Under the pieces are notes generated by a model that had not been told where the DNA came from, ran no database searches, and worked only from the letters and a program-made list of their open reading frames with translations. Of a stretch of DNA of 64,000 nt, positions 10,625-22,600 are shown one piece after another (the stretch's first letter is position 1; every line of letters begins with the position of its first letter). The stretch spans positions 441,353-505,352 of the forward strand of contig NW_020194620.1 of the NCBI RefSeq assembly GCF_002865645.1, written 5' to 3'. Position numbers and translations under genes: made by a program. The DNA comes from Hyaloscypha bicolor E. Taxonomy: Eukaryota; Ascomycota; Leotiomycetes; Helotiales; Hyaloscyphaceae.

Positions 10625-13038
10625 TTAGGGGAGCGCTTTCTGGTCGTGACTTTGAAATGAATTGGCTTCTGGCAAGATGTTAGACGTTATTAATATACTC
10701 TCTCTGGGGGATTTTCGTATCCTGGTCGCAGTTTGAACTCACCTTGCGCTGTCGAGAGGAATTCAACCAACTCCTTTGTTGCTTCAGTAGGGTACTGCCG
10801 CTTCGCTACGGCAAGGAGCTCGGAATCGGAGAAAGGATAGCGTCCCTTGAAGTACGTCTTGTAGACATGCCGTAGGTGTTTGGCTGACCAATTCCATCTT
10901 TCTAGGTATGTTGATAGAGTCTGTTGAATTCGAGCGCCATCTTCCTGCTTAGAACATCAGCGCAAATTTTTCACTGACTTCCCGTCCATAATGTAGTGCC
11001 AACTTACAGCATGTAGTCCGTACTGCTCAGATAGTTCCTTGCCGATACCATAGACAAATTCTACGTTATTGAGCATGACAAATACGACTAGAAAAACCTC
11101 AAGCCACTGGTCTCGAGTCTTCTTCAACAATTGCTTCCACAGTACTTTCATCAAGAGTTCCGCAAGGGAGTTCTGCCATTTGATACCCACCATGTCGCAT
11201 TGGTAATCGAGCTTGGGGGGAATTGGAACTATATCGAAAAAAGGAGAAGAAGGATCGGAGACTTTTTCCTGGCCAAGTGTTTCCTCTGAAGCCAGTGATC
11301 TGTCATAGGCGTTCATTCTGGTACAGGACCACAAGTCCAATGCGGAATTGAGGATGCTCCGAGGATGTTCATTCTGTGTGATGTAATTAATTTCGCATTC
11401 CTCACTGGGTGTTGCTCGAACGGACTCACCGCAAACGTGAACGCTCCTCGCAAAATCTTCACCACCAACGCCGATGCATTCTCCGTTTCCATGACATCCA
11501 CATAGGCTCTGCCTGAAAATCTTGCTTTGGATCGAATCTCCTTTGCAAGAGCTTGGGTATTGCATGCCGCATATGTTGGGCTCACTAACTTCTCGCCGAT
11601 CACCTCTCCACGAACATAGTCTTCTACTTTATCCCCTAGCCCAGGTCGGAATGGGCGACAGCTGATGGATATCTGCGGCGCACCGGGAATCTTCGGTATA
11701 CAGAGTTTAAGAGTGACTGCCTTCGACGCTGACCATTCAAGATCATTCTGCCAGGCGCCCGATTGGATCGCGGAGCCTAAAAATGAGTCAACAATTGCAT
11801 CCATCCTAAACATAGCGCGTACGATTCAATGATGGGCGTACCTGTCCTGTAGAATAGACAGTCGGTAATATCAAGCCTGAAGCAAAGACCATGCAGCGAA
11901 ACGCCGCGTGAGCAACATCTCATACAAACGCCGGTGACCTCGTTTGGCCGGCACTAGTCAAGAAAAGTCAAAGATTGCCTCTCAATTTCTACCTTAGCAC
12001 CACAACAACACTCACCGTTACATGGCACATTCGGCAAGGAAAACATGCGCCAACTCCACGGGTAACAGCAATTTCTTTCCGCCGGTCCTTCGAGAATTGT
12101 TTTCGAACTCTACCAGTGTGGAACTGGCTTAATCTACTCTGAAGTGTATAAGCTGAATTTGAGGCCCCCCCGGTGTTTTCTCTGGATTGAGAGACATTGA
12201 GCCTGAAGGTTAGTGGACGGGGCTGTTTATTGCTCTGAGTGCCAGAGTAACTCAGTTCGTGGTCGATATTCTCGGATGTCCGCGATCCTCCGGACTTCGG
12301 CGTACTTGATATCCCACTCATCGAAACGCTGGTTTCAGTACTTGGGGTTGATCCTGTACCGCTGGGACTGAACTCTGCACGGTGTTGGTCCCCAAATGTC
12401 AGTGGGTCTGGCGTTCCGAAAGCTGGATCGAAGGTAACATCTGCAGAAGTGACTTCCGTCTCCTGGAGGAGCGAGGAGGGAAGGAGGCCCAGTTCCCAGA
12501 ATTCTGGAGGCAGGCCTTGGCTAGTAGGAAAGGATGCATCCGGCAAAGGCAATTCAATTCCGCTGACAGCGATGTGGCCGTGTAGACTTGGAGGAATTGT
12601 ACTTGCTACTGAGGTGCGGGAGAAGCCGCCATGTATATCTTCATCTGCAGGAACATGGTGGCCAAAGTCAGGGGCGAACAGACGCTGGTCAAGATTCCAG
12701 TTGTCGAATGCCCCAGATTGTACGACACTTTGGTGGCCAAGGCCGACGCTGTTCGTGTACGCATCATTGTAGAGGGAAACGGGAATGTTTCCCCCTTGAT
12801 TATCACCTAGGGAGTTCAAGAAAGCCTGGTCGAGCTCAAATTCGGGCCAGATTAGGTTATCCGGTGGATTTGAAGTCTGTTGGGGAACCTGGCCCACCTG
12901 GAAGTGGTTGTTTAGGAGGTCCCACTGGTCTTGGGGATAATTCGGATATGCGGAGGAGTTATCGCTGGACAAAGGTGCAAATGGGAGAGGGTCAACCCCG
13001 GGAACTGGCTCTGGCGCCGCCTCTTTCTCAGTCGGCAT
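10625..13038 (-). CDS. Zn2Cys6-type fungal transcription factor with central cysteine cluster
   Basis: Six exons are proposed: 13038-12016, 11953-11842, 11776-11430, 11373-11008, 10944-10743 and 10668-10625. Together they total 2094 nt, an in-frame 697-residue protein. Four of the introns start GTGAGT or GTAAGT. Residues 1-310 are Ser/Pro/Gly-rich and probably disordered. The cysteine cluster is central: Cys332, 335, 342, 351, 354 and 365, split by intron 1 between GACFPCRMCHVT and CRPNEVTGVCMRC. It is followed by LCFRLDITDCLFYRTG, which is typical of a fungal C6 protein family. The C-terminal half has the family's conserved LCIPKIPGAP, RARFSGRAYVD-like and LDLWSCTRM segments. It is nuclear and DNA-binding by inference. 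It is divergent from the MFS gene, which it may regulate together with the dioxygenase. Confidence 0.8.
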
Positions 13039-13728
13039 AATAGAATGCGAGTTGTGTTGATATGAGTTGAGGCTGGCGCCTGGTTGCGGGATCTGAGGCT
13101 GGGAATCTATTTACCTATGCAGGGGGCCGGTGGGGCACGTTGTGGATCATTGTCTTGCGGGAGTGCAGGACTCGGAGCTATATGACAGCCGCAAGTAGGC
13201 GAACCGAGCGGTTAGGGAGGCATATTGGGATGGGGAAACACGAAACACATTGCTGGCAATCTGGACATCCAAAGCGATGCTGAGCCTCGACACTGGGCGC
13301 TCCTTTGGGCGCCCCAGAGCGACGATTCGGAGTGTGGTGACACCATTGTAGGTGCCTAAGATACTGGTACCTAACGCCATGTGAGATGGCTGTGGCCTTG
13401 TCGTCATCTGGCGCGTTTGCGTTGTCAGTTTTCCTGCACTCTGCCTCGTCAACCCAGCCTAGTCCGCGGCACGCCACAGCACACGGCACGCTTGTACCCT
13501 GTACCTGACCGATGTCTGTCTTCGTCCTTTTTTGCGAAGGCACAAAAAAAAAAGAAGGTGAATGCGATAGGGTGTGAGGGAGCGAACCGAAGCCCGACGG
13601 AGCCTCACCCAGCCCGCATATCTGTTCCTCCCTCCCCTCACAACTCAACTCCATCTTACGCAGACCTTTACTGTTGGCGGTCAGTCCATTGCCATTCGCA
13701 GTCGATCTTTCTCTATCCGATTCCCTCC
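13039..13728. promoter_or_regulatory. Shared divergent promoter of regulator and transporter genes
   Basis: This 690-bp interval separates the start codons of the Zn2Cys6 gene (minus) and the MFS gene (plus), so it must hold both promoters. A pyrimidine-rich tract (TTCCTCCCTCCCCTCAC, about 13624) precedes the MFS start, as is common in fungi. One CGG-N13-CCG inverted triplet near 13172-13190 could bind a Zn2Cys6 protein, but such triplets also occur by chance. Open frames read through this interval overlap each other on both strands and have no domain support. Confidence 0.55.
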
Positions 13729-16070
13729 ATGGACACGTACAGGGACGCAGATGTTTCGAGTCCCGGCGAGGGCTCGCCCTTGATTCAGACCCAACAGCGT
13801 GAAAACCACACTCACAATCCCGACTTGGAGAAACCGACTTACAAATATGCGCTGTATGCAATTGCACTCGGGGTTCTCCTCGCGTAAGTCAGCCAAAGAA
13901 CGCTCCGGCATGTTTGCACGACCGGAGGATTCATTCGGACACAGAGCATTCGTAATTTCGTTCGACATCGCATATTGCATGGCGAACTACAGCAGACGCT
14001 TCGGTAACTACCAGTCTATCGTGACCTCGCGGCTCAGGGCGCTGATTTCTTTGCCTGCAAAAGCTTCGGACCTCGGCGAACTGCGAAATGCGGCCTGGAT
14101 ACCACTTGCTGGATCCATCAGCGATGCAACATGTCAGCCGATTGTGAGTCTCTTGGAGTGTGTCCTAGACTGGCTTGTTCACTCTACCATAGTACGGCTA
14201 TCTTGCCAAGTTAAAAGGGACCCTTCGGCCAATGATCGTAGCATCCATTCTTCTTTCAATTGGGCTTCTCGCCTGGCTAGTCTCTCTCCTTCCCAGCTGC
14301 CCTTTCTCCATCTGTCAAAGAAGTATACTGACGCATTAGTTAATAGCTTTGCCAGTCAAAATATTTGGCAACTAGCTTTAGGTCGCGTCTTATTCGGCAC
14401 TGGATCATCTGGAGTTCTGCTACTTGCGATTGTTATGCTAACGGGTAGTCATGACTGGTATTGTGCATGAATGCGCTGATATATCTTTGCAGATCTGGTG
14501 CCCTTGGCAAACCTGCCGCTCTGGAGGAGCGTTCTAGTCATTGTCCAGAGCTTTGGCTTCATGAGCGGTGGTCCATTAGGTTCGCTCCTCGCCTCAGCGA
14601 CATCATGGCACATGTGAGTGCCAAGAGGTACCGTCCTATACCCATTCTTACCCCCGATCTAGACCATTCCTAGTAGAATCCACACTGGCGGGTGCTGCAA
14701 CTCTGATCTTGCTCCTGGCGCTGCGATCACCCGCAATCTTGGACCGGGCGGACAGTCAACCGCCAGAACCTTCTACAACTCTCGCCGCACCAGTTCATAC
14801 CTTTGATATTCTTGGCGGCATCCTCCTTCTATTCACTGTGCTTGTTCCTTTAGTTGGTCTCAACCTTTGGGGTAATGTGCTTCCTGGGGCACATCCAATT
14901 GAGATCACTCTTCTCTGTCTGACACTCGTTCTATTGACTTTCTTTACTTATCACGAGCGCTATAACAGCAAATCAACGCTGCTTCCGCTACACATGTTGA
15001 AGAATCCCCAATCTTTGGCGGTACTTGCTTGCACTGGATTGACCATTTTCGCCCGGAACCAGGTGCGTACCACTCTGCTTAGATGAACCTCGCGCCATGT
15101 ATTTTGAAGTTATTGCTAATGACCTTGTTTCAGCTTGATATCCACATCACATTTTATGCCGAAGTCCGATCAAACCCTGATAACACTTTCACAAATTGGA
15201 TATTGACTTGCCAATTCCTTGGCGTGTCTCTGGGATCAGTTTTCTCTGGGTGGCTTATTGCGAAATCCCGTCAGTACAAATGGCTTCTCGTTGTATCCAT
15301 AGCAAGCGCCTTTACTCTATATCTGTTGATTTCAACCGGTATCATTCGTGAGTACCATATCCCTTCCTCCGCCTAACAATCTACTTACGTCTCTGTGGAA
15401 CCTGAAAACGCCCATTTTGCTCCTGCTTTGATTTCCAATGGTGTGGCACTTGGAGCGATACAAAACTGCTTGATCGTAGGTCTGTTCGCGAGTACTGCAA
15501 TGGAAGGTATGTCGCCGCTTTGCTCTTTCCTCTCCTTTCCTAAGACTGAAAGAGTCTAATCGGTCGATTCAGATCGAAGCATGTCATATGCCTTCTTCGA
15601 ATTGACGGTCTCCGTGTTTGCGGACATTGGCATTGCCGTATCTTCAGCACTCCAGCGCCAGTGGTTTATTGCTGGTATGCAGCGCGCATTCGGTCACTCC
15701 CCAGGAACAGATAAGGTGATTCGATCCCGTGTGGTGCAAAGGGGAGTTTTGTTTCGACACTGATGCCTTATTTAGTTGATAGCTAAGAGCTTACAAAGTC
15801 TGGAAAATGTGCGCAAATTACCACCAGAGATAGGTAGCCGTGTTCTTAATTGTTTTGTTATAGCGCTTCGTAAAGTCTTCGGTAAGCATGTCCGCTCATA
15901 GAGCTTAAGGCTTCCTCCACATGCTCAGTCAGGCTGACAAAAATGGTATAGGCGTAAGTTGCGGTCTTCTCGCACTAGCCGTACTGGTGGCAGCCCTCAA
16001 GAATACTCCTTTCGGTACACGGCTTCCACACATTAATCATTTGCGTGAGGCTGAAGACGGAGATGAATAG
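13729..16070 (+). CDS. MFS transporter (drug/amino-acid-type, about 562 residues), with irregular splice sites
   Basis: Twelve exons are inferred from reading-frame continuity: 13729-13883, 13945-14003, 14064-14143, 14193-14275, 14347-14444, 14493-14613, 14663-15062, 15134-15347, about 15396-15506, 15573-15715, 15776-15881 and 15952-16070. The joined product looks like a 14-helix major facilitator of the fungal DHA2/vacuolar amino-acid (VBA) kind. NAAWIPLAGSISDATCQPIY and QNIWQLALGRVLFGTGSSG match the first cytoplasmic loop area and helix 4, and LVPLANLPLWRS follows. Two junctions are abnormal. Intron 4 seems to use a GC donor (TG|GCTAGT, 14276). Intron 8 (15348-15395) has a good GTGAGT donor and CTAAC branch but no AG before the next exon. 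Either non-canonical splicing or a decaying gene is possible. It lies in the plasma or vacuolar membrane; substrate is unknown. Confidence 0.75.
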
Positions 16071-16636
16071 CCGAGTGGGGGTCTAGGTTGATGGTGCTTA
16101 GCTCTTTTCCGGTTGTTCTTCGCCCTCTCCTTTCATTTGAAATGCCAGGCATCATGTGCTCTGCTTAGGTCATGGTTGGCGTGCCCTATCACAGCTCACA
16201 CACGAGTAATAACGTTGTCGGATCTCAAGGGTCGATTGACTGACCCCTTGCAAGTGGTCTGGTGTGGATATTACGGCCCGAAACGGTTGGGCTCGGCAAT
16301 TCGACTCTTTTATGCTGAGTGGATGAGTGAAGGTTCTGGTGTGGGTGAGAGTTGCAGGTGACACGGACTATCGTTATGACTCGCCAGTGCGCTCACGAGG
16401 ATAATAGCATGCCGCGATAATTGTAGCGCTGGCGGAATCGTGCAGGTGTGATTTGTGGACTCTTGCTGGATGCGTGGGGGCAATAACTCATCCAAACCCT
16501 GCCTCACATGGCAGGTACACCAGGTTGAAGCAGATAACAATGGAGTTTTCATCAATATGAGCCGCCTCACCAAGCTTGCCTGAAGTTGCGCAATTACTTG
16601 ACATCATTCTTCGAGCTCCAGCGGCTCTCTTTGAAA
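16071..16636. other. Intergenic region between transporter and dioxygenase
   Basis: About 570 bp with no supported gene. It presumably holds the transporter terminator and the dioxygenase promoter. A further in-frame ATG at 16586 exists upstream of the chosen dioxygenase start. Confidence 0.5.
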
Positions 16637-18068
16637 ATGGCCTCCCCTGACGTTCTATCTGTCGAATCTAGGAGTCCCGCATTTGGAGACATTCCCTACC
16701 AAATCGATCACGAGCATTATGTCGACACAAGGCTCGATATTTTGGTGAAAGCAGAGCTGCCTGCCGGCTTCCCATCTCAAGTACAGACCTCTATGACATG
16801 GACGCCTGGTGATCTCGCTGGTTTGGAGTCACAATGGATGGTGGAGCTGAGCCAGATTGAAGCTTATGCTGTTGAAGAGGCTATCAAAGCTTTCATAGGT
16901 TCGCAACCTCCATTGTCAGAAAATCTCACCAATACATTTTTGCAGATTCAAAGATAGAACTCCAACAGATTAGCGAAGAGACCTTCATCCTACCCCGGAG
17001 CCTGACAGAGAAGCTCGATCGGATCTCAGACACCTGTCATAATGGACTCGGCTTCTGCATCTTGCGAGGATTGAAAGCCATACAACGAACCGAGGAAGAG
17101 AGCGCCGTGTTATTTGCAGGTGTCTCCGCCTATGTTGGCCCCCGGAGAGGTTTCCAGGACATTGATCGAAAACATGTCCTTGGTGAGGACGACGTTTGAT
17201 TGTTCATGGAAAAGGACTTACGCAACGGACAGCGCATTTGTTCAAAAGACACAGCAATTACCCAGGTGAATATGTTCCACCCAGTTATAGCAACGAACCT
17301 TTGGTAAGTAAAACTACCTGCATCAAACAATAGTGCTTCTGCTAAGACACCTTCGATAGGCATTTCATACTGATGATGGCGATATCGTGGCTTTGTATTA
17401 CTCATCTACAGTAGAGCAAGGTGGACGCACACAACTTGTGAGCCAATCCAGAGTATACAACGAACTTGCGGCAATCCGTCCAGATCTTATCAAGGTATTG
17501 GCCGAAGACTGGTTTATTGATACGTGGGCAGACTCGTGAATATCTGGACTGATGCGGAGGAGGCTGATTCTTCGACAGATACTACCGACCGGAATCTCGA
17601 GCACGAAAGCTTCCCTTACTGTACCGCCATGGAGAAGATGGAATTACGATACAGTATACAAGGCTTCCCTTCTCCGGGTACAAAGGGAGCCGACAAAGGA
17701 AGGCAGATCTTGATCCGTTGACGCAGACGCAGATAGAAGCTTTGGATGCTCTTCAGATTCTTGCCGAGAAGTACTCCTTCTCTACGCCAACCCAGCCTGG
17801 AGACATCCTCTACTTCAACAATGTATGTCTGTTCCATGGGAGGGAGCCATATGCTGAGTCCAGCTCTCGTGAAGCGGCTCCGACAGAAATGAATCGTCAC
17901 GTGCTCAGGCTTTGGCTGCAGGACCCCAAGAGGACTGCACCACTTGCTGCCCCATTGCAGAGGATTTGGGACGAAATATATGGTCCGAATACAAAGAATG
18001 GACGGGAAGAGATATGGAATGTGAAGGCAATGGCGTCGTTTGCCATGAATGCAGACAAGAATGGTTGA
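16637..18068 (+). CDS. TauD/TfdA-like Fe(II)/2-oxoglutarate-dependent dioxygenase, possible frame break
   Basis: Exons read as 16637-16898, 16946-17182, then a segment ending 17303, 17360-17535 and 17579-18068. Recognisable family parts are FILPRSLTEKLDRIS, CHNGLGFCILRGL, VPPSYSNEPLAFHTDDGD (HxD metal ligands), YYRPESRARKLPLLY, and RHVLRLWLQDP with the distal His and the 2-oxoglutarate-binding Arg. This clavaminate-synthase-like fold oxidises a small substrate using 2-oxoglutarate and O2; substrate is not predictable. Between VLG (17182) and LTQRTAHLF the frame changes. Either a very short 32-nt intron (GTGAGG..AAAG, 17183-17214) is removed, which restores a 417-residue frame, or an indel has broken the gene. 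The 43-nt intron at 17536-17578 is also small but restores a clearly conserved exon. It is downstream of the MFS gene on the same strand. Confidence 0.7.
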
Positions 18069-18226
18069 AACATACGAATCCATCCTTTCTTGCTTTTCAA
18101 TCTCTTGGACTCAGTTGCAGGGACTTCTACTCGATTTTCATAGTGGTAGTACGGCTTGAATATAATGACAACTCCTTTAACTCCAATTGAGCGAAAGTAA
18201 TCTTACCCTAGATTCTTGACAGGATC

Positions 18227-19037
18227 CTAATTATCTGGTGGCCCGTGACGGAGCACGTGTATATCAACATATTCCGGCTCGCCTTCCTGCTGCATCCGTA
18301 CTACCTCGACTTCCTCAAATCCCCAATGCTTGTAAATAACCACCGAAGGAGGGTGGCTGGCGATCACTCCAAGCACGGTATGATGTTGTTTTGCTAGAGC
18401 TAGCCCCCAATTCTTCAACAGAGTGCCCGAGCCTTGGCCTTGGAACTCGGGCTGGGTGTAGAGTGCAGATAGATAAATGAGCCGCGATTGTGAGGACCAG
18501 TACTCGCGATCGATCCGACTTTTAGTTACGATCCAGGTGGAGCGGTTCTTTGGATTATCATCGTGCCGAGTCCAAAATGACTTGATTATGTTTGTCTGGA
18601 TGGTGAATAATCTCGCTGAACAGCCCGCCATGTCGATTAGAAATTTTCTTATCTCCTGTGCATCAAGTTGGAGGGAATGGAAACTTGCCACCGATAGCTT
18701 TTGTCCAAGAATTGCAATATGGCGGATGTGGGGCCGGGTCCTTTCCCTTCCATTCCCATTCCACCCAGGCGATCACCTTCCTTCCATCCCCACTTACCTT
18801 TTCGACCACTAGCACGATCGAGTTTGGGTCATAGAATGAAGCTTTTATCAGCGTCTTCCAGTGATAATAATAATCCTGCGGGAATTCCAGGCGGTGCGGA
18901 AAGTTGAACGAAATCAATGCTTGGCCTGCCGTTGCTGCGATCGTAATGGCGACGATATCCTCAAGATCGCCTAGGCGTGCAGGACGAAGGCTGAGTGTCT
19001 CAGAGATCGACATGTCACTTGAGAGGTATGTGACCAA
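18227..19037 (-). CDS. Second GNAT-family N-acetyltransferase, frame change in the middle
   Basis: The N-terminal part (19037 to about 18680) reads SLRPARLGDLEDIVAI, a HRLEFPQD segment and VIAWVEWEWKGKDP, the strand before motif A. The C-terminal part (about 18690 to 18227) carries YLSALYTQPEFQGQGSG, the acetyl-CoA loop Q-x-x-G-x-G, and VIYKHWGFEEVE. It resembles the GNAT at 7667-8610 in the RLE(Y/F)P block and general layout, so the two may be distant paralogues. The two halves lie in different frames. A 100-nt intron (AAG|GTAAGT at about 18799 to AAAAG at about 18700) would join them but would delete the VIAWVEWEW strand. The alternative is a frameshift near 18680. It may be a decaying gene. 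The start could be 19037 or the ATG at 19013. Confidence 0.65.
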
Positions 19038-19397
19038 TGACTCGTATGGAGCTCTGCGTCGGCTTCAGATTGTTCAATTCAACCTTTATGAGGTGTAGGT
19101 TTTCTGTTGGCATGAGTTGGGTTTTTCTTCTGTATTGGCCGATAGGCGGGGTGAAAAATTCGGGCAGGGATGCTGAGACTGTAAGGCTCAAGCCCCGTAG
19201 ATACGCTTCAAGATCACTACACTAGAATCACGATCAATAATAAATGGCGTGTTTATATAAAGGCAACCGAGATTCAAGGTCAAGACACGATTAAATTTAT
19301 TTAAAAATACGACGTTAAATACTTAATTAATAATTAACTACTAAAGATAATAAAGAAATTCTTTTATATTTAAATAGAAAAAAAATAAAGATATAAT
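19038..19397. other. Right edge of gene island, switch to RIP block
   Basis: Upstream region of the second GNAT. Normal composition ends near 19290, where sequence becomes TA-rich and CA/TG-poor within a few tens of bases. No gene. Confidence 0.6.
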
Positions 19398-19679
19398 TAT
19401 TAATATAGCTATAGCTATTAAAAGTTATATAATATAATTATATAACCTAAAAGTAATTAGAGGCAAAAAAATATAAGTAATGAAATATAGTTATATAATC
19501 TTATATTATATAAGTAATTTGAATAATAAACTAGTTCTAATTAGATTTAATGGATTTAGGGAAAGTATATTAATATTATAATATTATATTTCTTTTTTTA
19601 ATATTAATTACTTTACTAAATAAATATAAATAATATTTTATAATTATATAATAATATTATATATTTTAGTAAACTAATA
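19398..19679 (+). mobile_element. Solo Copia LTR with 5-bp target duplication
   Basis: This 282-bp sequence matches the Copia LTR in the orientation of copy D. It begins TATTAATATAGCT and ends TTTTAGTAAACTAATA. ATAAT immediately precedes (19393-19397) and follows (19680-19684) it, the expected 5-bp duplication. A solo LTR with target duplication is the usual outcome of LTR-LTR recombination that deletes the element interior. Confidence 0.8.
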
Positions 19680-22600
19680 ATAATACTAGTTTATTAATAA
19701 TTATTCTTTTACTTTTAATAATTTTAATTTTTAATAAAAGAATTAAAAAGTTAAAAGTTTTAAATAAAGTTTAATAACTTTATATATATATATAATATAA
19801 TAAGAAAATAAATAAATATAATTATAAATTAAAGAAGTATTATATAAGTAAAATATATATTAAATTATTTAAAGTTCTTTTTATAAAAAAGAAATAAAAA
19901 TTAAATAATTATATAAAAACAAGTATTTATTAAATATTAACTTAATTCTTATTATTAGTTTATTAGAAATATATAATACTATTATATAATATATATAAAA
20001 TACTAGTATATTAAAATTAATAAAGTAATTAATATTTTGAAATAAGAATTATAATATTATAATATTAATATATAATTCTTAAATTTATTAAATCTAATAG
20101 AAACTAGTTATTAATTGAGTTATTTATAAAATACGAGATTATATAATTATATTTCATATCTTATATTTTATTACTTTTAAGTTCTGTAATTAAATATATA
20201 ATTTCTAAAATAATAAATATATTAATATTAGAACTTCTCTAAAAATACAAAAAGTAATATTTCTTTCTAATTATATAATAATTTTCTAATTCGGTCTAGT
20301 ATTAAAGTCTTTTAAATACTTTATATATTTATATATTTATATATATTCTTTTATTTTAAATTTTTATTTCTTTTTATTTCATATATTTATTTCCTAATTT
20401 ATTAATACTTTATTTATTTCTTTATAGTTCTTTATATAGTATTCATATTAATAAAGTATTTAAAAGCATTTAATAGCTTTATTCTTATTATAAAATTAAT
20501 TTTTTTTAATTTTTTTTTATTTAATTTCTATAATCTTTTATTATTTATATATTATATTAATTATTAGATATTTTTCTCGAATAATATCTAATTTAATAAA
20601 GTATTTATATAATAACTTCGAATTTATATAAATAACTAGTAATAGTTTTATTTCTAGTATTTTATTAATTATAGATTTAATTAAAGCACTTATATTAAAG
20701 CTATAAGCTATATTATTATATTTTCGAAACTAGAATACTTTTAATAATTCTCTTATATTTAATAAAGAACTAGTAAATAATATTAATATATCTAGTTTTA
20801 TTTACTAGAACTAGAATATATTCAATTTAAGAAAAGAGATTTCTATTATTTATAAAAACGATTAAATATAAGAATTTCTTTATTAGCTTTATAAATCTTA
20901 GTTTTCTAATAGTATTTTTAATTTGTTATTAAATATATTTATTAAATGCTTTTATATTAGTTTCTAATAATTTAATAATTTAAATAATAATTAATAAATT
21001 ATATAATAATTAATAAATCATATAATAATTAATAAATCATATAATAATTAATAAATTATATAATAATTAATAAATCATATAATAATTAAAAAATTATATA
21101 AAGCTTCTAGTTAATAAACTAATATAATATATACTTTTTAGCTTATTAAATAATATATTAGTTCTTAATAAAAAGACTTTAATAAATAGTATTCTTATTA
21201 CTTATAATAATAATATCTTTTATAGAAATAATTCGAAAGTTTTATATTAGTATTTTTATATAAAAGTAATTCTAGTAATATTTATATAAATAATACATTT
21301 ATTAAACTTGAAATTATAATTAAAAATAAGATATTTATATTTCTTAGCTAAAAACTTAGTTTCTTAAAATATTAATTATTTTATTTTTATAAAATTATTA
21401 ATTTTAATAAATAAGGTATTATTAGTTTAAAGGCTAATAATTTTAAAGAATTATTTATTATAAAAAAGGCAAGAGTTATAAATTAATTATTTTATAAAAA
21501 ACTTATTAATATAATAAGAATAATAATTTTAAACTAATAATTTCCGGCTTTTAATATATTATATAATAGTTTTATAATTTTTAAAATAAAATAATTCTTT
21601 AGATTTAGCTCTTTAATAAGCTTATAAAATAAATTAATATAAAAATTATAATTAAATAAGGTTATTAATTAAATATAAACTTATAAGATATTATATTAAT
21701 ATAATTTTATAATATTTATTATTATAAAAATAATACTAAAAATAATTCTCTGGCTAATATATTAAATAATAAATAATTAAATTAATATAATATATTTCTC
21801 TTTATTATTATAAGCTTAAATAATAAGTTTTAATTTTAGCTTTTTCTTAGTATTCTTATTTTTAACTTTATTAATAAATCTATAATTAAATTTTTTTTTC
21901 TAATATCTAAAATCTAAAAGTAATTTCAAATATATTCTTTTCTAAAAGTCTAATAACTTTAATTTAATAAGAGTTCTTATATTATAATATTTCAATTCTT
22001 ATAAAATCATATTTTATTATATTTTAATAAAGAAATATTTATATTTTGTTTTTCGGAATTAGCTTTAAATTAATTAATATAAATTTCCGAAATATAAAAG
22101 AATATAATAAAAGTCAAATAAAAAATAATATTATTATATAATAAAAATAGTATATAATTCTTTTTATTAATAATTATAAGCTTATATAATTATTAAATTT
22201 ATTAATATTTTCTTTATATTATATAAAAATATTTAAATTTAAAAAAAGTAATAAATATTAGTTATATTAGAATTATTTCTAGTATTTAAAGTAATTATAA
22301 CTTAATATCTAGTTTAAAGCTTTTGAATTTCTATTATTACTTTCTTAAAAGCTATAAATTATTATAAAATAATAAGTAATAAAGTATTATATATTAAAAT
22401 AATTAAACTAATACTATTAAGTTCTATAAAGTTATTAATAGCCTTAAAAGTTATTTAAAATATAATATTTTTATTAATTTTAGCTATAATAATAAAATAA
22501 ATATATTAGATTAATTTATAATAATATTTTATAATTTTAATAGAATTATAAGCTTATATAAAAACGATTTTAATCTTTATATTTATAATATTTATAAGTT

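Noticed and set aside
12382..13040. Open frames on the plus strand opposite exon 1 of the Zn2Cys6 gene
   Set aside because: They are antisense shadows of a GC-balanced exon; no domain, and the minus-strand gene explains the openness.
13178..13867. Long overlapping frames in the divergent promoter (both strands)
   Set aside because: They overlap the MFS first exon and each other, with low-complexity composition and no recognisable motif.
7667..19037. Horizontal transfer of the whole gene island
   Set aside because: Introns, composition and protein families are ordinary for ascomycetes; nothing in the sequence alone points to a foreign source.
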